A stretch of 64,000 nt of DNA from contig NZ_BNJJ01000008.1 in NCBI RefSeq assembly GCF_016587435.1, positions 310,001-374,000 of the forward strand, in the 5' to 3' direction. The position numbers were made by a program, and so were the translations under genes. This stretch comes from Dictyobacter formicarum. Its GTDB lineage: Bacteria; Chloroflexota; Ktedonobacteria; Ktedonobacterales; Ktedonobacteraceae. Positions 34,962 through 45,206 of the stretch are shown in pieces; the stretch's first letter is position 1; each line of letters starts with the position of its first letter. The notes under the pieces were generated by a model. That model was not told the origin of the DNA. It worked only from the letters and a program-made list of their open reading frames with translations, and did not search any database.

Positions 34962-37826
34962 TTATTTTGGCTGCCCGGAAAGTGATGCCTTGAGATTTTG
35001 ATAACTTTCTGTGATGAGGACGGTAAAAGGATGGGTGGCGCTCAGGTGCGCGCAGATCTCAAAGGCACGCTGAAAATATTGTTCTGCTTCCTGGTAGCGG
35101 CCCATGTCATGATAAAGCAGAGCCAAGTAGCTCAGGTTCATGGCGACATTTGGATGGTTGGGTCCCAGGACCTGTTCGTCGATGGTCAGTGCCCTGCGAT
35201 ATAGCTGTTCAGCTTGCTGAAACTTCTTCTGGTCGCGATACAACTGAGCCACGCTCGTCAGTCTTCTGGCTGTGATGGGATGGTTGGGTCCAAGTACCTG
35301 TTCACAGGTGGAGAGGGCGCGCTGAAACAAGGGTTCGGCTAACTCATCTTTGCCTTGCTGATGATAGAGCCTGGCGAGATTGTTGAGGCAGAGCATGGTA
35401 TCAGGATGATCGTGGCTGGTAGCTTCTCGAATTGCCAGTGCCCGTATGGCTAGCTGCTCGGCTCGCTCGTACTGAGCCTGGTCGCTATAGAGTTCCGCCA
35501 GGTAATTCAGATTAATGGCAATCAAGGGATTATTTGGCTCCAGTTTTTTTTCAAGGATGGCCAGGGCTCGTAAATAGAGCTCTTCAGCCTGCGCGTAGCT
35601 TTTCTGGTTATGATAGATGCGGGCCAGATAATTCAAGCTCTGGGCGGTATCGGGATCATCGGGACCCAGCATCTGTTCGCGGATAGTTAACGCTCTTTGT
35701 GCACACGAGGTTGCTAATGTGTACTCACCCTGGTAGCGATAGAGCCTGGACAAATGATTGAGAGTGTTGGCGTTTCCTGTATGATCAGGACCAAATGTTT
35801 GTTGATTGATGCTTAGCGCTCGCTGGTACAGCGGCTCGGCCTGCTTATATTTTCCTTGATCACTATACAGGCGAGCCAGATTGAGCAGGCTGGCGGTAAT
35901 GTTGTGCATATTGTGCTGTATTGTCATCTCGCTGATTTCCAGCGCACTCTGATAGAGTGGCTCGGCCTGTGCATATTTGGCCTGTTTATGGTAAAGTCTG
36001 GCCAGGTTGTTGATGCTGCTAACCGTGCTGCGATGACGAGGGCCCAGTATATGTTTTCTAAGTGTCAGGGCTTTTTGTAGATAGGTTTCAGCTTCAGCAT
36101 AGGTGGCCTGCTCGGCTAGAAATCGGCCTGTCCAATTGAGTAGGGTTGCTGCTCCCGAAAACTCCATTTGCCAGCGATCAATCAAGCGTATACAGTTTTT
36201 CGCATGCGGCAATAACTCAAAGCAGCGTGGCCAGTTACCATAATTGATGCGAGGGATAATACGATTGAATGCTCGAATAGTGCGTTCGGCCCATACGCGT
36301 TGTATTTCTGCTTCCATCTCCATCAGGAGCACGGCTTGTACCAGGCGGTGGATGGTCAGGGTCTGATTGGGATTACGCTGAATGAGGGAATAATTGCGCA
36401 ACTCGGCCAGCGCGTCATTGAGCGCGATAGGATCCTGTCCAAGCTGCTCTAAATCTGGTCCCAGTTGCCTGGCCCCTTTGCTGAAGATAGCCAGTGGAAT
36501 AGCATCAGGATCTAAAAACGCACATAAGCGGAGGATTTCCAATGCCTTTGGATTTGTGCGTTGGACTTTATCGATCGAAAGTGACCAGGTCGTCGTTACG
36601 GGATCTGGATGATCGAGCACATTTTTGCCACGGCGTTTGAGTAATTCGCTGAGCCGCGTTTGATAAAGAGTGAGGTAATCTTGCAATGTGCAGCTGGTTT
36701 CTTCGATATATGCGCCGGCCTGATCGAGCGCCAGTGGCAAGCCACCGGTTCTCTGGACAATTTTAAGCGCCAGTTTGCGTTGCGCAGGTGCCGCGTCTTC
36801 CAGTGTTTTATCTAAATCAAGCAGGGTGGCGCGTCGTAGTAAAAATAAAGTTCCCTCCTTGCCCGCCATTTGTTCGATTTCTACGCGATGGGCTGCCTTG
36901 CCTGTAATTTGTGTGCGCGTGGTCAGGAGAATGTGCCCCTGGGGCGTGGCCGGGAGTATATCACGTACTATTGAAAGATCATCAGCGTTATCCAGCACAA
37001 GGAGCCAGCCTTCGTGTGTTTGTAGCCAGCGTTTGACCGCTTGCAATAGTAGTGGTTGATTTTGTTCCTGGCGCTCAGGCAGTTTCAGATATTGGGCAAT
37101 CTCATCGACACTCGACAGCAAGGCCTCACGTGAATCTGCCTGAGCCCATAAAATAGTAGTATATTCGCTTTGGTAGCGGTAGGCATACTCAATGGCGATC
37201 TGTGTTTTGCCGATGCCGCCCAGTCCGCTAATAGCCTGCGTTGTCATGGTCTGGAATGAGGCATGGAGGCGATCCAATACCTCATCGCGACCGGTGAAAA
37301 AGAGATTGCGTTCATAGGGCAGGTTATGTAAAAGAAGCTGTCTGCCTGGCGATTGCGGACGCTGTTTATATAATTCATCAATGATTGTGCGTAGCTCGGA
37401 GACGACATCCAGAAATGCTTCGTCGTGCTGTTTCCAACTGGTAATAGGCAGGCCGTTGCTCGGCAGGCATTTCAGGTTCTCGAATGCGCTGCCCTGCCAA
37501 TCACAGGGACGCAGAATAACGGGGATGACGCGCGCCTCATGGTTCTGGTGGCGTTCAATTGCCCGCGCCATCTCGACGCTTGAACAATACTCCGAAGCCA
37601 GAAAATCAGCGCTGATCAGCAAAAAAATAATGTCGGCCGTTTCTAAATGCAGCGCGACGGCTTTTTCCCATTCATCCCCGGCACGTATGGCATGATCCTG
37701 CCAGCTCGTGATCAGTCCCTGCCGCTTCAAACTGCTGAGGTGTTTCTCCAGTTCTTTAAGCAGCACTTTATCTCTATGGACATAAGAAATAAAGACTTTC
37801 AGGGGCCGTGAAGAGCTGGCAGCCAT
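34962..37826 (-). CDS. TIR-NB-ARC-TPR STAND NTPase (NLR-like)
   Basis: A 954-residue, three-part signalling protein. Residues about 8-150 are a TIR domain (VFISYVHRDK) with the putative NADase glutamate E85 in SEYCSSVEM. Residues about 165-500 are an NB-ARC ATPase: P-loop GLGGIGKT (201-208), Walker B LLVLDNADD (275-283) and GGLPLALDQAGAYIEE. Residues about 556-935 hold nine 42-residue kinesin-light-chain-type TPRs (LNNLARLYHQQGK pattern). This is the layout of animal and plant innate-immune receptors; bacterial relatives act in phage defence in some cases, where ligand binding by the repeats would trigger NAD+ depletion. Start ATG 37826 with AAGGAG eight bases upstream. Confidence 0.93.
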   Translation of the reverse strand: MAASSSRPLKVFISYVHRDKVLLKELEKHLSSLKRQGLITSWQDHAIRAGDEWEKAVALHLETADIIFLLISADFLASEYCSSVEMARAIERHQNHEARVIPVILRPCDWQGSAFENLKCLPSNGLPITSWKQHDEAFLDVVSELRTIIDELYKQRPQSPGRQLLLHNLPYERNLFFTGRDEVLDRLHASFQTMTTQAISGLGGIGKTQIAIEYAYRYQSEYTTILWAQADSREALLSSVDEIAQYLKLPERQEQNQPLLLQAVKRWLQTHEGWLLVLDNADDLSIVRDILPATPQGHILLTTRTQITGKAAHRVEIEQMAGKEGTLFLLRRATLLDLDKTLEDAAPAQRKLALKIVQRTGGLPLALDQAGAYIEETSCTLQDYLTLYQTRLSELLKRRGKNVLDHPDPVTTTWSLSIDKVQRTNPKALEILRLCAFLDPDAIPLAIFSKGARQLGPDLEQLGQDPIALNDALAELRNYSLIQRNPNQTLTIHRLVQAVLLMEMEAEIQRVWAERTIRAFNRIIPRINYGNWPRCFELLPHAKNCIRLIDRWQMEFSGAATLLNWTGRFLAEQATYAEAETYLQKALTLRKHILGPRHRSTVSSINNLARLYHKQAKYAQAEPLYQSALEISEMTIQHNMHNITASLLNLARLYSDQGKYKQAEPLYQRALSINQQTFGPDHTGNANTLNHLSRLYRYQGEYTLATSCAQRALTIREQMLGPDDPDTAQSLNYLARIYHNQKSYAQAEELYLRALAILEKKLEPNNPLIAINLNYLAELYSDQAQYERAEQLAIRALAIREATSHDHPDTMLCLNNLARLYHQQGKDELAEPLFQRALSTCEQVLGPNHPITARRLTSVAQLYRDQKKFQQAEQLYRRALTIDEQVLGPNHPNVAMNLSYLALLYHDMGRYQEAEQYFQRAFEICAHLSATHPFTVLITESYQNLKASLSGQPK

Positions 37827-37933
37827 AATGCTATCTCCTTATTTAGGTGTCGTTTGTTAAAGTGCAGTATACCGTTTTTGCTCCTCCAGTGCAAAAAGAG
37901 GAAATAAAAAGTACTTTACCCACAATTGTTGAT

Positions 37934-39556
37934 TTACCATCCGGCTGCAATGCCTTCAGCGCGCGGATCTGAGCCGCCTTGCATAACTCCGGTTTCGGGA
38001 TCAAATACGATGCCCTGGGCATAACCCATGGTGGGAAGCCATGCATCACCTACCTGTATGGTGTGCCCCATCTGGCGTAGTATTTCCAGTGTAGTGGTCG
38101 GGAAACGATTTTCTACCAGCAGCGTCTCTTCGATTCCTCCATATTGTGCGCCATGTATCCAGCGTGGCATCTCGATGGCTTGTTGGATATTTAAGCCGAA
38201 GCGTGCGCTGGCTGTGTAAACCTGCAGGTGAGTCTGCGCCTGTCCATCGCCTCCCATGGTGCCAAAAACCATCGCTGGTTTGCCATCTTTGAGGGCCAAT
38301 GAAGGAATCAAGGTATGTAAGGTGCGTTTGTGGGGCGCCAGTGCATTGGCGGCTTGTGGATCAAGCGAGAAGTATGCGCCACGATTTTGCAGGACAATGC
38401 CCAATCCATCGACTACCAGGCTGCTGCCAAAGCCCATATAATTGCTCTGGATCAGCGAGACTATGTTACCATCTCGGTCAGCCGCGCAGAGGTAGATAGT
38501 GTCTCCTGTAAAGCTGCCGGGCGATGCAAAGTTTTGTGCGTGCTGCAGATCGATCAGTGAGCGGCGCTGATCGAGATAGGCCGGGCTAACCAGTTGTGCC
38601 GGATCAACGCGCATGTGCGTGGGATCGGTCAGGTAAGCGGCCCTGTCGGTAAAGGCGATTTTCTTTGCCTCGACAGCTGGATGAACGGTTTGGGGAGCTA
38701 GCGGATCACTGCCCAGAGGGAGTTGATCCAGCATGCCGAGCATCTGGAGGGCGGTTACACCCTGGGTATTGGGTGGCATTTCATATATATGTAGGCCCGC
38801 AAATGGCACACTGAGTGGTGTCACCCATTCTGCTTGATGGGCGGCTAGATCTTCACGTGTAATCAGGCCCCCTTCGCGCGCAAAGAAGTCAGCAATTTCA
38901 GCGGCAATCGCTCCGTTATAAAAACTGGCTGGCCCTTCTTGCGCGATGGTTTTGAGCGTCTGCGCGAGCGTCGGAAAGCGTATGATGCTTCCAATTGGCG
39001 GAACGTTACCGTCGGGTAGGAAATGCCGATGCCATGAGGCATGGACTTCGGCCCGTGTACTCATGGTGGTCAAGGCATTGTGTAGTCCTGGTCCAATGGC
39101 AAAGCCCTCCTCCGCATAGGCAATTGCAGGCTGTAGGGACGCGGCTAAGCCGAGCCGACCGAAGCGCTGCGAGGCGGCATCCCAGCCACTTACACAGCCT
39201 GGCACGGTAATCGTGTGGACGCCGAAGGTTGGCATCGTTTGATAGCCCAATTCCTGATAGCGTTCGATGCTGGCTGCTTTAGCTGAACGGCCGCTCCCGT
39301 TTAGGCCATACACATTGCCGCTGGCGGCTTCATATATCATCATAAATGTATCGCCGCCCAGACCACACACAAAGGGATAGACAACCTGCAGCATGGCGTT
39401 GGCCGCAATGGCTGCATCTATTGCATTGCCTCCTGACTTCAACATATCCAGACCCGCTTCGGCGGCCAAATAATGTGGTGCGGCAACCACTCCACGTCGA
39501 GCGAGCGTAACTGGGCGATGTTGGGGAAATGATCGTATGGTTGCTGAATTGGTCAT
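37934..39556 (-). CDS. Gamma-glutamyltransferase (Ntn-hydrolase)
   Basis: A 540-residue proenzyme of the GGT family that would self-cleave in front of a nucleophilic Thr, here in FTGDTIYLCAADRDGNIVS. Substrate-loop features GGNAIDAAIAANAMLQVVYP, CGLGGDTFMMIY and the C-terminal GGDGQAQTHLQVY are clear. The ATG at 39556, just after AAGGAGGATCCTG, is the start; the open frame extends further upstream without support. No signal peptide is seen from that start, so a cytoplasmic role in gamma-glutamyl or cephalosporin-like amide hydrolysis is possible. Confidence 0.93.
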   Translation of the reverse strand: MTNSATIRSFPQHRPVTLARRGVVAAPHYLAAEAGLDMLKSGGNAIDAAIAANAMLQVVYPFVCGLGGDTFMMIYEAASGNVYGLNGSGRSAKAASIERYQELGYQTMPTFGVHTITVPGCVSGWDAASQRFGRLGLAASLQPAIAYAEEGFAIGPGLHNALTTMSTRAEVHASWHRHFLPDGNVPPIGSIIRFPTLAQTLKTIAQEGPASFYNGAIAAEIADFFAREGGLITREDLAAHQAEWVTPLSVPFAGLHIYEMPPNTQGVTALQMLGMLDQLPLGSDPLAPQTVHPAVEAKKIAFTDRAAYLTDPTHMRVDPAQLVSPAYLDQRRSLIDLQHAQNFASPGSFTGDTIYLCAADRDGNIVSLIQSNYMGFGSSLVVDGLGIVLQNRGAYFSLDPQAANALAPHKRTLHTLIPSLALKDGKPAMVFGTMGGDGQAQTHLQVYTASARFGLNIQQAIEMPRWIHGAQYGGIEETLLVENRFPTTTLEILRQMGHTIQVGDAWLPTMGYAQGIVFDPETGVMQGGSDPRAEGIAAGW

Positions 39557-39792
39557 CAGGATCCTCCTTTTTCCGCTATCCATGGCGTAACTGGTAGCTA
39601 TAGGATAGGAGTAAATAAATATAGCATTGTTTGGAATTGCTTGATAAGAGTATAACATTGTTTTGTATAGCACATATAGTCTTTGTTTTTATTTGTAGCT
39701 TTTTTACTTCAACATTATTATTGATAAAATATATGGCGATCCCGCTCACCTGCATTCAAGTTACCGTCAGCGAAAGCAAGGTGAGAGACAAA

Positions 39793-39834
39793 TTGGACCT
39801 TGCGCCCGATTTGTCTCTCGACGCACGAAACATT
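39793..39834. repeat. Remnant of the 55-bp repeat
   Basis: ACCTTGCGCCCGATTTGTCT then CTCGACGCACGAAAC matches the 33692 unit but has lost the left arm of the hairpin and the AAACGTTT core. It lies just past the stop of the frameshifted ABC gene. Confidence 0.7.
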
Positions 39835-39845
39835 GCCGTTCCCGA

Positions 39846-41646
39846 TCAAATGGGGTTTTCGAGGCCAGGAGTCATGGAAGAAAACTGCTTGTAGGCACCA
39901 TGCCAGATGTATCTGAACTCTTCGCTGGTGGAGAGGAGCTCTGGCAGTGTGCCCATGGCCTCAACTTGACCATTTTTAAGGACGATAATGTTGTTTGCTT
40001 GTTGTAGCACTGCTTTGCGATGCGAGATGACCAGGCAGGTGTTCTGGTGTTGTGCCAGCAAGCGCTGCCAGAGCAGCTGTTCGGTCTCGACATCAAGTGC
40101 GCTGGAGATGTCGTCAAAGACGAAGAGCTCGCTATCCCTTACCAGCATTCTGGCGGCTGCCACGCGTTGCGCCTGGCCTCCCGAGAGTTTCACGCCGCGC
40201 GTGCCGATGATACTCTGCAGTCCATGTTCCAGGTGAGCGATATCTGGCTCAAGTACGGCCAGGCGTAGTGCTTGCGGGATATCTACGTGCTCGGGCGGTA
40301 TCCCTAGCAGGATGTTTTCTTCCAGTGTGTCGCTGAAGAGATGCGGCACCTGGGGCGTATAGGCGCTGTGTGGTGGCACGAAGAAGTTAGCGGGCTCGAG
40401 GACCCGTTGACCATTCCAGGTAATTTCACCCTCTTCTTTTGGGAGCAGTCCAAGCAGTGTTTGTACCAGTGTCGTTTTACCAGCCGCGATGCGTCCTGTA
40501 ATTACCGTGAGTGTGCCACGCTGCACCTGAAAGCTGATATTGGCGATGCCGCGCCCGGTATCGGGATAGTGGTAGGTTAGATTGTTGACGGCGAGTACCG
40601 TCAGCCTATCCCTGTCTGCCTTAACTGGAACCTTCAACTCGGGTAAAGGTTGCTTGAGATAGAGGGGATCGTTGTTGAGCAGTATCTCTTCATCGGCTCC
40701 TTGCAGCAGCGATACCAGTCGTTGATGCGATACCCTGGCTTGAGTGTATTGTGTGAGCAGCGAAGCAGCGGAAACGATAAATGTCGTAATGGTTCCCAGA
40801 TACGAAATGAAGATCGCGATATCACCAGGATTGAGGTGACGATAGAGGGCCGCTAGCACGAGGATGAGGCCGGTGCCGATGCCGACCGTGTTGCCAAAGA
40901 CTGATTGCAAGGCGCTAAAAAAAACGGTGTCTTTCAGTATTTGACGCTGGCGTATGCGACTGAGCCGGCTAAAATAGTCGACTGCCGATGCCTCTGCCCC
41001 GGCCACCTGTATTGCTTGCACCGCACTAAAGATCTCGCCGATAGCCCCTGTCAGCAATCCTGTGGCTTCTCGGCTGGCGGCACGCAGTTGCTGTTGTCGT
41101 TGCCGCATGGCTTGAGCGATGGCTACCACACAAAAGAGTGGCAGGAAAACGCAGAGGGTAATCAGAACATCGATATGAAGTAAGATAATGGCCGCTGGTA
41201 TCATAAAGAGAAGCAGGCCTACCATGTCGGCGATTTGTCCGAAGAGCCCATCGATGGCATCGGTGTCGTCCCGAAAGTAGTTGATGGCTTCTCCTGTGGA
41301 CCCTGGAATTGCTCGCGCCTGGCTTTTGCAGGATATAGCGCAGCAGGTTCCTTTGTAACAATGCTGTGGTATTGAAGATGCAGGTAATGGTCGGCGCGAG
41401 CGCGGCAGCCTGAATGGAGGCTCTGAGTATCGCAGCCAGTGCGAGCACACCCAGGAGCAGCCAGGGAAGCATGCTGGCGCGGCTAGCGCTGTGGACCAGT
41501 GTATTTAACGCATTAAAAAAGGCTTGCAAGATCAATCCAAATGCCAGCCGTCCTATGACATAGAAACTGATGTTGCCGCATAAAGATCCGTAGTAGGACC
41601 AGGAGCGATAGCGGATCAGCCGTCCGATAAACTGATATGTTTTCAT
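39846..41646 (-). pseudogene. ABC exporter half-transporter, frameshifted
   Basis: Second subunit of a heterodimeric ABC exporter, about 600 residues if repaired. The frame breaks near 41311-41322: residues up to LLRYILQKPGA read in one frame and ARAIPGSTGEAINYFRDD continues in another, as if two bases were lost from a GCGCGCG run. The nucleotide-binding domain is complete: Walker A TGRIAAGKTT, signature LSGGQAQRVAAARML and Walker B VFDDISSALD, in which the catalytic Glu is Asp, the degenerate site expected in one half of such dimers. It follows the partner gene by 19 bases. Either a pseudogene or a sequence error. Confidence 0.85.
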
Positions 41647-41665
41647 GCTGCTTATGCTTCCTTTT

Positions 41666-43447
41666 CTAGTGCGCTTCATTAGCGCTCTCTGGCTGGCTGG
41701 TTACTGCGCTGTCGATTTCCTGGGCTGTATGCAGTAAGCGAGAAAAGTGCGAATCTGGATCTTGTTCCAGTTCCATTCGTGGTCCCCACTCGCGTATGCG
41801 ACCCTCTTCCAGTAGCAAGATGTCATCGACTCTTTGAATGGTTTTCAAGCGATGAGCGATCACCAGCGCGGTGCGCCCGTTCAACAGCTTATCAACGGCC
41901 CGTTCAATCTGGTGCTCGGTGGCTGGATCCAGTCTGGATGAAGCCTCATCCAGAACGACAATGCCTGGATTGGTCAGGAAGACACGCGCGAATGCGAGCA
42001 GTTGGGCCTCGCCCGCTGATAATCCTTCGCCGGCTGTCCCCAACATTGTATCCAGGCCATCCGGAAGGGTTGCCAGCCAGTTTGCGAGGTCAACTTCGAG
42101 CAGTGCTTTTTTGATCTTCTCATCTGAGATGGCGCTGTTGAAGAGGGTCAGATTGTCTCGAACGGTAGCATGAAAGAGTTGCACCTCTTGTGTCACCATG
42201 CCAATGTGCTGGCGCAGCGAACGCAGTTGTAGAGTTGGCAGTGGCTGATCGTTTAGACGTATCTCACCAACTTGAGGATCATAGAGGCGGAAGAGCAGGC
42301 GTGACAGCGTACTCTTGCCGCTGCCCGTGCGGCCAACGATGCCCAGTACGCGCCCGGCTGCGAGGTGAAAAGAGAGTTGCTGCAGCACCGGCTCATCTGC
42401 CACATAGCCAAAAGTGACAGTATCAAACGTAACGTCGAGTGCGCTACTGGCGTTTATTTCTTGTGTCCCATCAACCAGAGCTGATTGTGTTTCGCGCAAC
42501 TCTTCTATACGCCTGATACAGGCCTCGGCCTGTTGTAGATCCTGTAGTTGTTGCTGAATCTGCTGGATGGGCTGTGAGAGCTGATCGGTATATGAAAAGA
42601 TCAGGTAGACGGTTCCGATGCTAATCGTCCCTTGCATCCATAGAGCCGTACCAATGGAGAGAGAGAGGACGCTGCCCAGGACGAAGAGGAGCAGGCTGAT
42701 AATGCCCATCATGGCTCCTGCCCTGGTTGATTTGCGAAAGATGGGCGACCACGCTCGCAGCAGGAGATAAAAGCGATGAAGCACGTAGCTGGCCGCTCCA
42801 TTGGCTCGGATATCCTCGGTTCCGACCAGGCGCTCACTGAGGAAACCATACAGGGTTGTGATGGCCTGACGACCCTCTTTCCATAAAGGGACCGCGCGGC
42901 GGCGCAATTGCATGAGGATGAGCAGCGCCGCGCCAGAAAAAACTGCCATCGCGAGCCCTTCCCAGGTATTGATGGTAAAGAAAAGGATCAGGATGGCGAG
43001 CAACAGCAACAGGCTGGTGAGCAGGTTGAGGACAAATTGTGAAAAGAAATTGGTCAATGCATTGACGTCTCCATCAATGCGCTCGATCATCTCTCCGGCT
43101 GTCCGCGTTTTGTGATAGTCCAGGTCCAGCGCGAGGCAATGGGCGACCAGATCGGTGCGCAACTGGTTGGTGGCTGTCCATGCCACATTGGTGTTGAGGT
43201 AGGTGTTGGCGATGGAAATACCTTGTTTGGCCAGGGCTACACCTATGAATAAGAGACCCGCTCCAATCAATGAAGCGTTCGCGCCATGATAGACAGCGGT
43301 ATCAATAAAGTAACGCAATATTTGTGGGTTAAGGAGCTGCAGGCCAATACTGATCAGTAGTGAAACGGCTAACAGCAAGACATTTTTCCATTGCGGCTTG
43401 AGGTAGGTGGTTAGTAACAGCAGGTCGCGTTTACGGAAGATGTGCAT
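41666..43447 (-). CDS. ABC exporter half-transporter (permease-ATPase)
   Basis: About 593 residues: six membrane helices (LLLAVSLLISIGLQLLNPQI onward) with the exporter motif DLDYHKTRTAGEMIERIDGD, then the ATPase with Walker A GRTGSGKST, signature LSAGEAQLLAFARVFL and a consensus Walker B IVVLDEASSRLD. With its partner it should form a heterodimeric multidrug- or lipid-type exporter with one consensus and one degenerate ATP site. Start ATG 43447 follows GGAGG by six bases. The cargo is unknown. Confidence 0.94.
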   Translation of the reverse strand: MHIFRKRDLLLLTTYLKPQWKNVLLLAVSLLISIGLQLLNPQILRYFIDTAVYHGANASLIGAGLLFIGVALAKQGISIANTYLNTNVAWTATNQLRTDLVAHCLALDLDYHKTRTAGEMIERIDGDVNALTNFFSQFVLNLLTSLLLLLAILILFFTINTWEGLAMAVFSGAALLILMQLRRRAVPLWKEGRQAITTLYGFLSERLVGTEDIRANGAASYVLHRFYLLLRAWSPIFRKSTRAGAMMGIISLLLFVLGSVLSLSIGTALWMQGTISIGTVYLIFSYTDQLSQPIQQIQQQLQDLQQAEACIRRIEELRETQSALVDGTQEINASSALDVTFDTVTFGYVADEPVLQQLSFHLAAGRVLGIVGRTGSGKSTLSRLLFRLYDPQVGEIRLNDQPLPTLQLRSLRQHIGMVTQEVQLFHATVRDNLTLFNSAISDEKIKKALLEVDLANWLATLPDGLDTMLGTAGEGLSAGEAQLLAFARVFLTNPGIVVLDEASSRLDPATEHQIERAVDKLLNGRTALVIAHRLKTIQRVDDILLLEEGRIREWGPRMELEQDPDSHFSRLLHTAQEIDSAVTSQPESANEAH

Positions 43448-43839
43448 CGATTCCTCCAGGTGAAGGTGATATGCGACAACATTTAACAACACACATAAGG
43501 TGCCAGGCTATTGTACCTGCAGTTGATCCGCTAAAACATCGTCCAAATGAACGATGCGCAGGGGTTGACAATTGTATTATAATAATAATGACAGGAAGTA
43601 GGCTGTTTTTGCCCCTTTTATGGCTGGTTTTCTATTATTTGTAGAACGCTCTCCAACTATGTGACACCACTGCAACTTGTTTTCCGTGTATAGGATATCT
43701 GCGTTAACCTGGAAGCGCACCCGATAAAAATCATACACATGACTTGCGCATTTGTTGTTGTGCTATTAAATTACGTATTATGGCAATGTAAAGTGTTTAT
43801 ATCATGTTTCATGATGTATTTTCGTGCAAAGGAGCCATA

Positions 43840-44982
43840 ATGACTGTACAGCAGCATGGATGTATCTCGCTTTACCTGTCACACGATCGGCCCTACGTTG
43901 AACTTGAGGTACGCACTGATCGTGGTTATGTACGTAAAGCACGGTTTCTGGTAGATACTGGTGGAGGGGCATTAATTCTTACAGAAGCCCTGGTGCGGGA
44001 TTTAGAGCTCTCTTTTGAGGATGAGTCTGTATGTTGGCTTGGGAAGCATATCTTTCGCCATGTGCGCCCGCCGCGTCTGCTAGTCGGATCCTGTGAGCTT
44101 GGGCTGGCCCAGGTATCAGCTTTGATGGCGGTCGGAACATACTCGCTTTTTCCTGGAGAAGAGCTAGATGGCATCTTGCCTGGTTTCTTGCTGTCGCGTT
44201 ATTGTGTGTTGCTGGATTACTCTATCGGTACCTTTTCTCTTTCTTCTGCCAGCGCCATGTCCACGCGCGGTGAGCCGGTACCTATTTCGCTCCATCCTCA
44301 TAGCTGTTTACCGCGTGTCGAGGTAACGATTGCCGGTGAGCAGTATGGCTTATTGCTGGACACGGGAGCATCCTGTACCATGCTGTCTGATGCAGTGATA
44401 GGCAGATGGATCCAGCAGTTTCCTACCTGGCCACGGGCGTGTTGTGCGGTGGGAACCGCCAACATGGGAGTGCCGGGTGAAGAACACGCAACGATGATGC
44501 GTATTCCGCGCCTGACCGTGGGCTCGGTATTACTGAAGAATATTACCGTTGTTTCTCATCCAGGCAGTACGTTTGAAGGTACGTGCTCAGATTATATGAC
44601 TGCTCCGATTGTTGGTGCCCTGGCTGGCAATGTGCTCAGACAGTTCAGGATCGAGATAGATTATGTGCATGCTATGTCTTATTGGGAATGGAACGATGAT
44701 GCATATCCATACGATATGGATATGGTGGGTTTGACATTAGCGCTCAATGCTGATAGCTCCTATTATGTAGCCGCGATCTCGGATTGTAACTATGCCTGCG
44801 TGCGCCAATCAGTGCGCGTTGGAGATCGCCTGCTGCAGGTCAATGGTCTGAAGATGACAGGCCTCCCGTTGTCGATGGCAGTGGATGCTTTACGTGGTAG
44901 CCCGGGACAGCGCCACACACTCTTGCTCGAGCGAGATGGCGAGCTGCGCAGCGTCTCTGTGGCTACGGCACGTATCGTTTAA
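43840..44982 (+). CDS. Double retropepsin-like aspartyl protease with C-terminal PDZ domain
   Basis: About 380 residues. Two retropepsin-like halves are visible: FLVDTGGGALILT (about residue 38) and LLLDTGASCTMLS (about 170); only the second has the canonical DTGA/S. A PDZ domain follows (about 300-380: VRVGDRLLQVNGLKMTGLPL, HTLLLERDGELRSV). There is no signal peptide or membrane helix, so it appears cytoplasmic. The ATG at 43840 with AAAGGAG six bases upstream is chosen over one 36 bases earlier. The natural substrate is unknown. Confidence 0.8.
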   Translation: MTVQQHGCISLYLSHDRPYVELEVRTDRGYVRKARFLVDTGGGALILTEALVRDLELSFEDESVCWLGKHIFRHVRPPRLLVGSCELGLAQVSALMAVGTYSLFPGEELDGILPGFLLSRYCVLLDYSIGTFSLSSASAMSTRGEPVPISLHPHSCLPRVEVTIAGEQYGLLLDTGASCTMLSDAVIGRWIQQFPTWPRACCAVGTANMGVPGEEHATMMRIPRLTVGSVLLKNITVVSHPGSTFEGTCSDYMTAPIVGALAGNVLRQFRIEIDYVHAMSYWEWNDDAYPYDMDMVGLTLALNADSSYYVAAISDCNYACVRQSVRVGDRLLQVNGLKMTGLPLSMAVDALRGSPGQRHTLLLERDGELRSVSVATARIV

Positions 44983-45206
44983 TATGGCCTCTTCATGCAT
45001 AAGCCTTTGCATTCTTAGCACTCAAAACAGATCTCTGGTAAAGGCTCGGGCGCGGATGAGCACGTCCGCGAAGGTGCGCTGCAATTCCCAATAACCATGG
45101 AATATCGCACTTCATCTAGAAAGCTTGCCTGTTATTTGTATAATGAGGAGAAAGCAATCTGATTTGCAGGCGTCTATTTATATTTTTCTCATAGAAGAGT
45201 GCGCTC

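Noticed and set aside
41300..41330. Programmed ribosomal frameshift in the ABC gene
   Set aside because: No slippery heptamer or stimulatory structure is seen, and the break lies inside a conserved helix; loss of two bases is simpler.
43561..43600. Promoter TTGACA .. TATTATAATAATAATG
   Set aside because: The -35 box is perfect but the TATAAT-like sequence lies only about 8 bp away, too close for a sigma-70 promoter.
45040..45092. Further copy of the hairpin repeat family
   Set aside because: Only weak likeness (GGCTCGG..GCACG..CCGC..GGTGC) to the sequence after the 7948 hairpin; not enough to call a copy.
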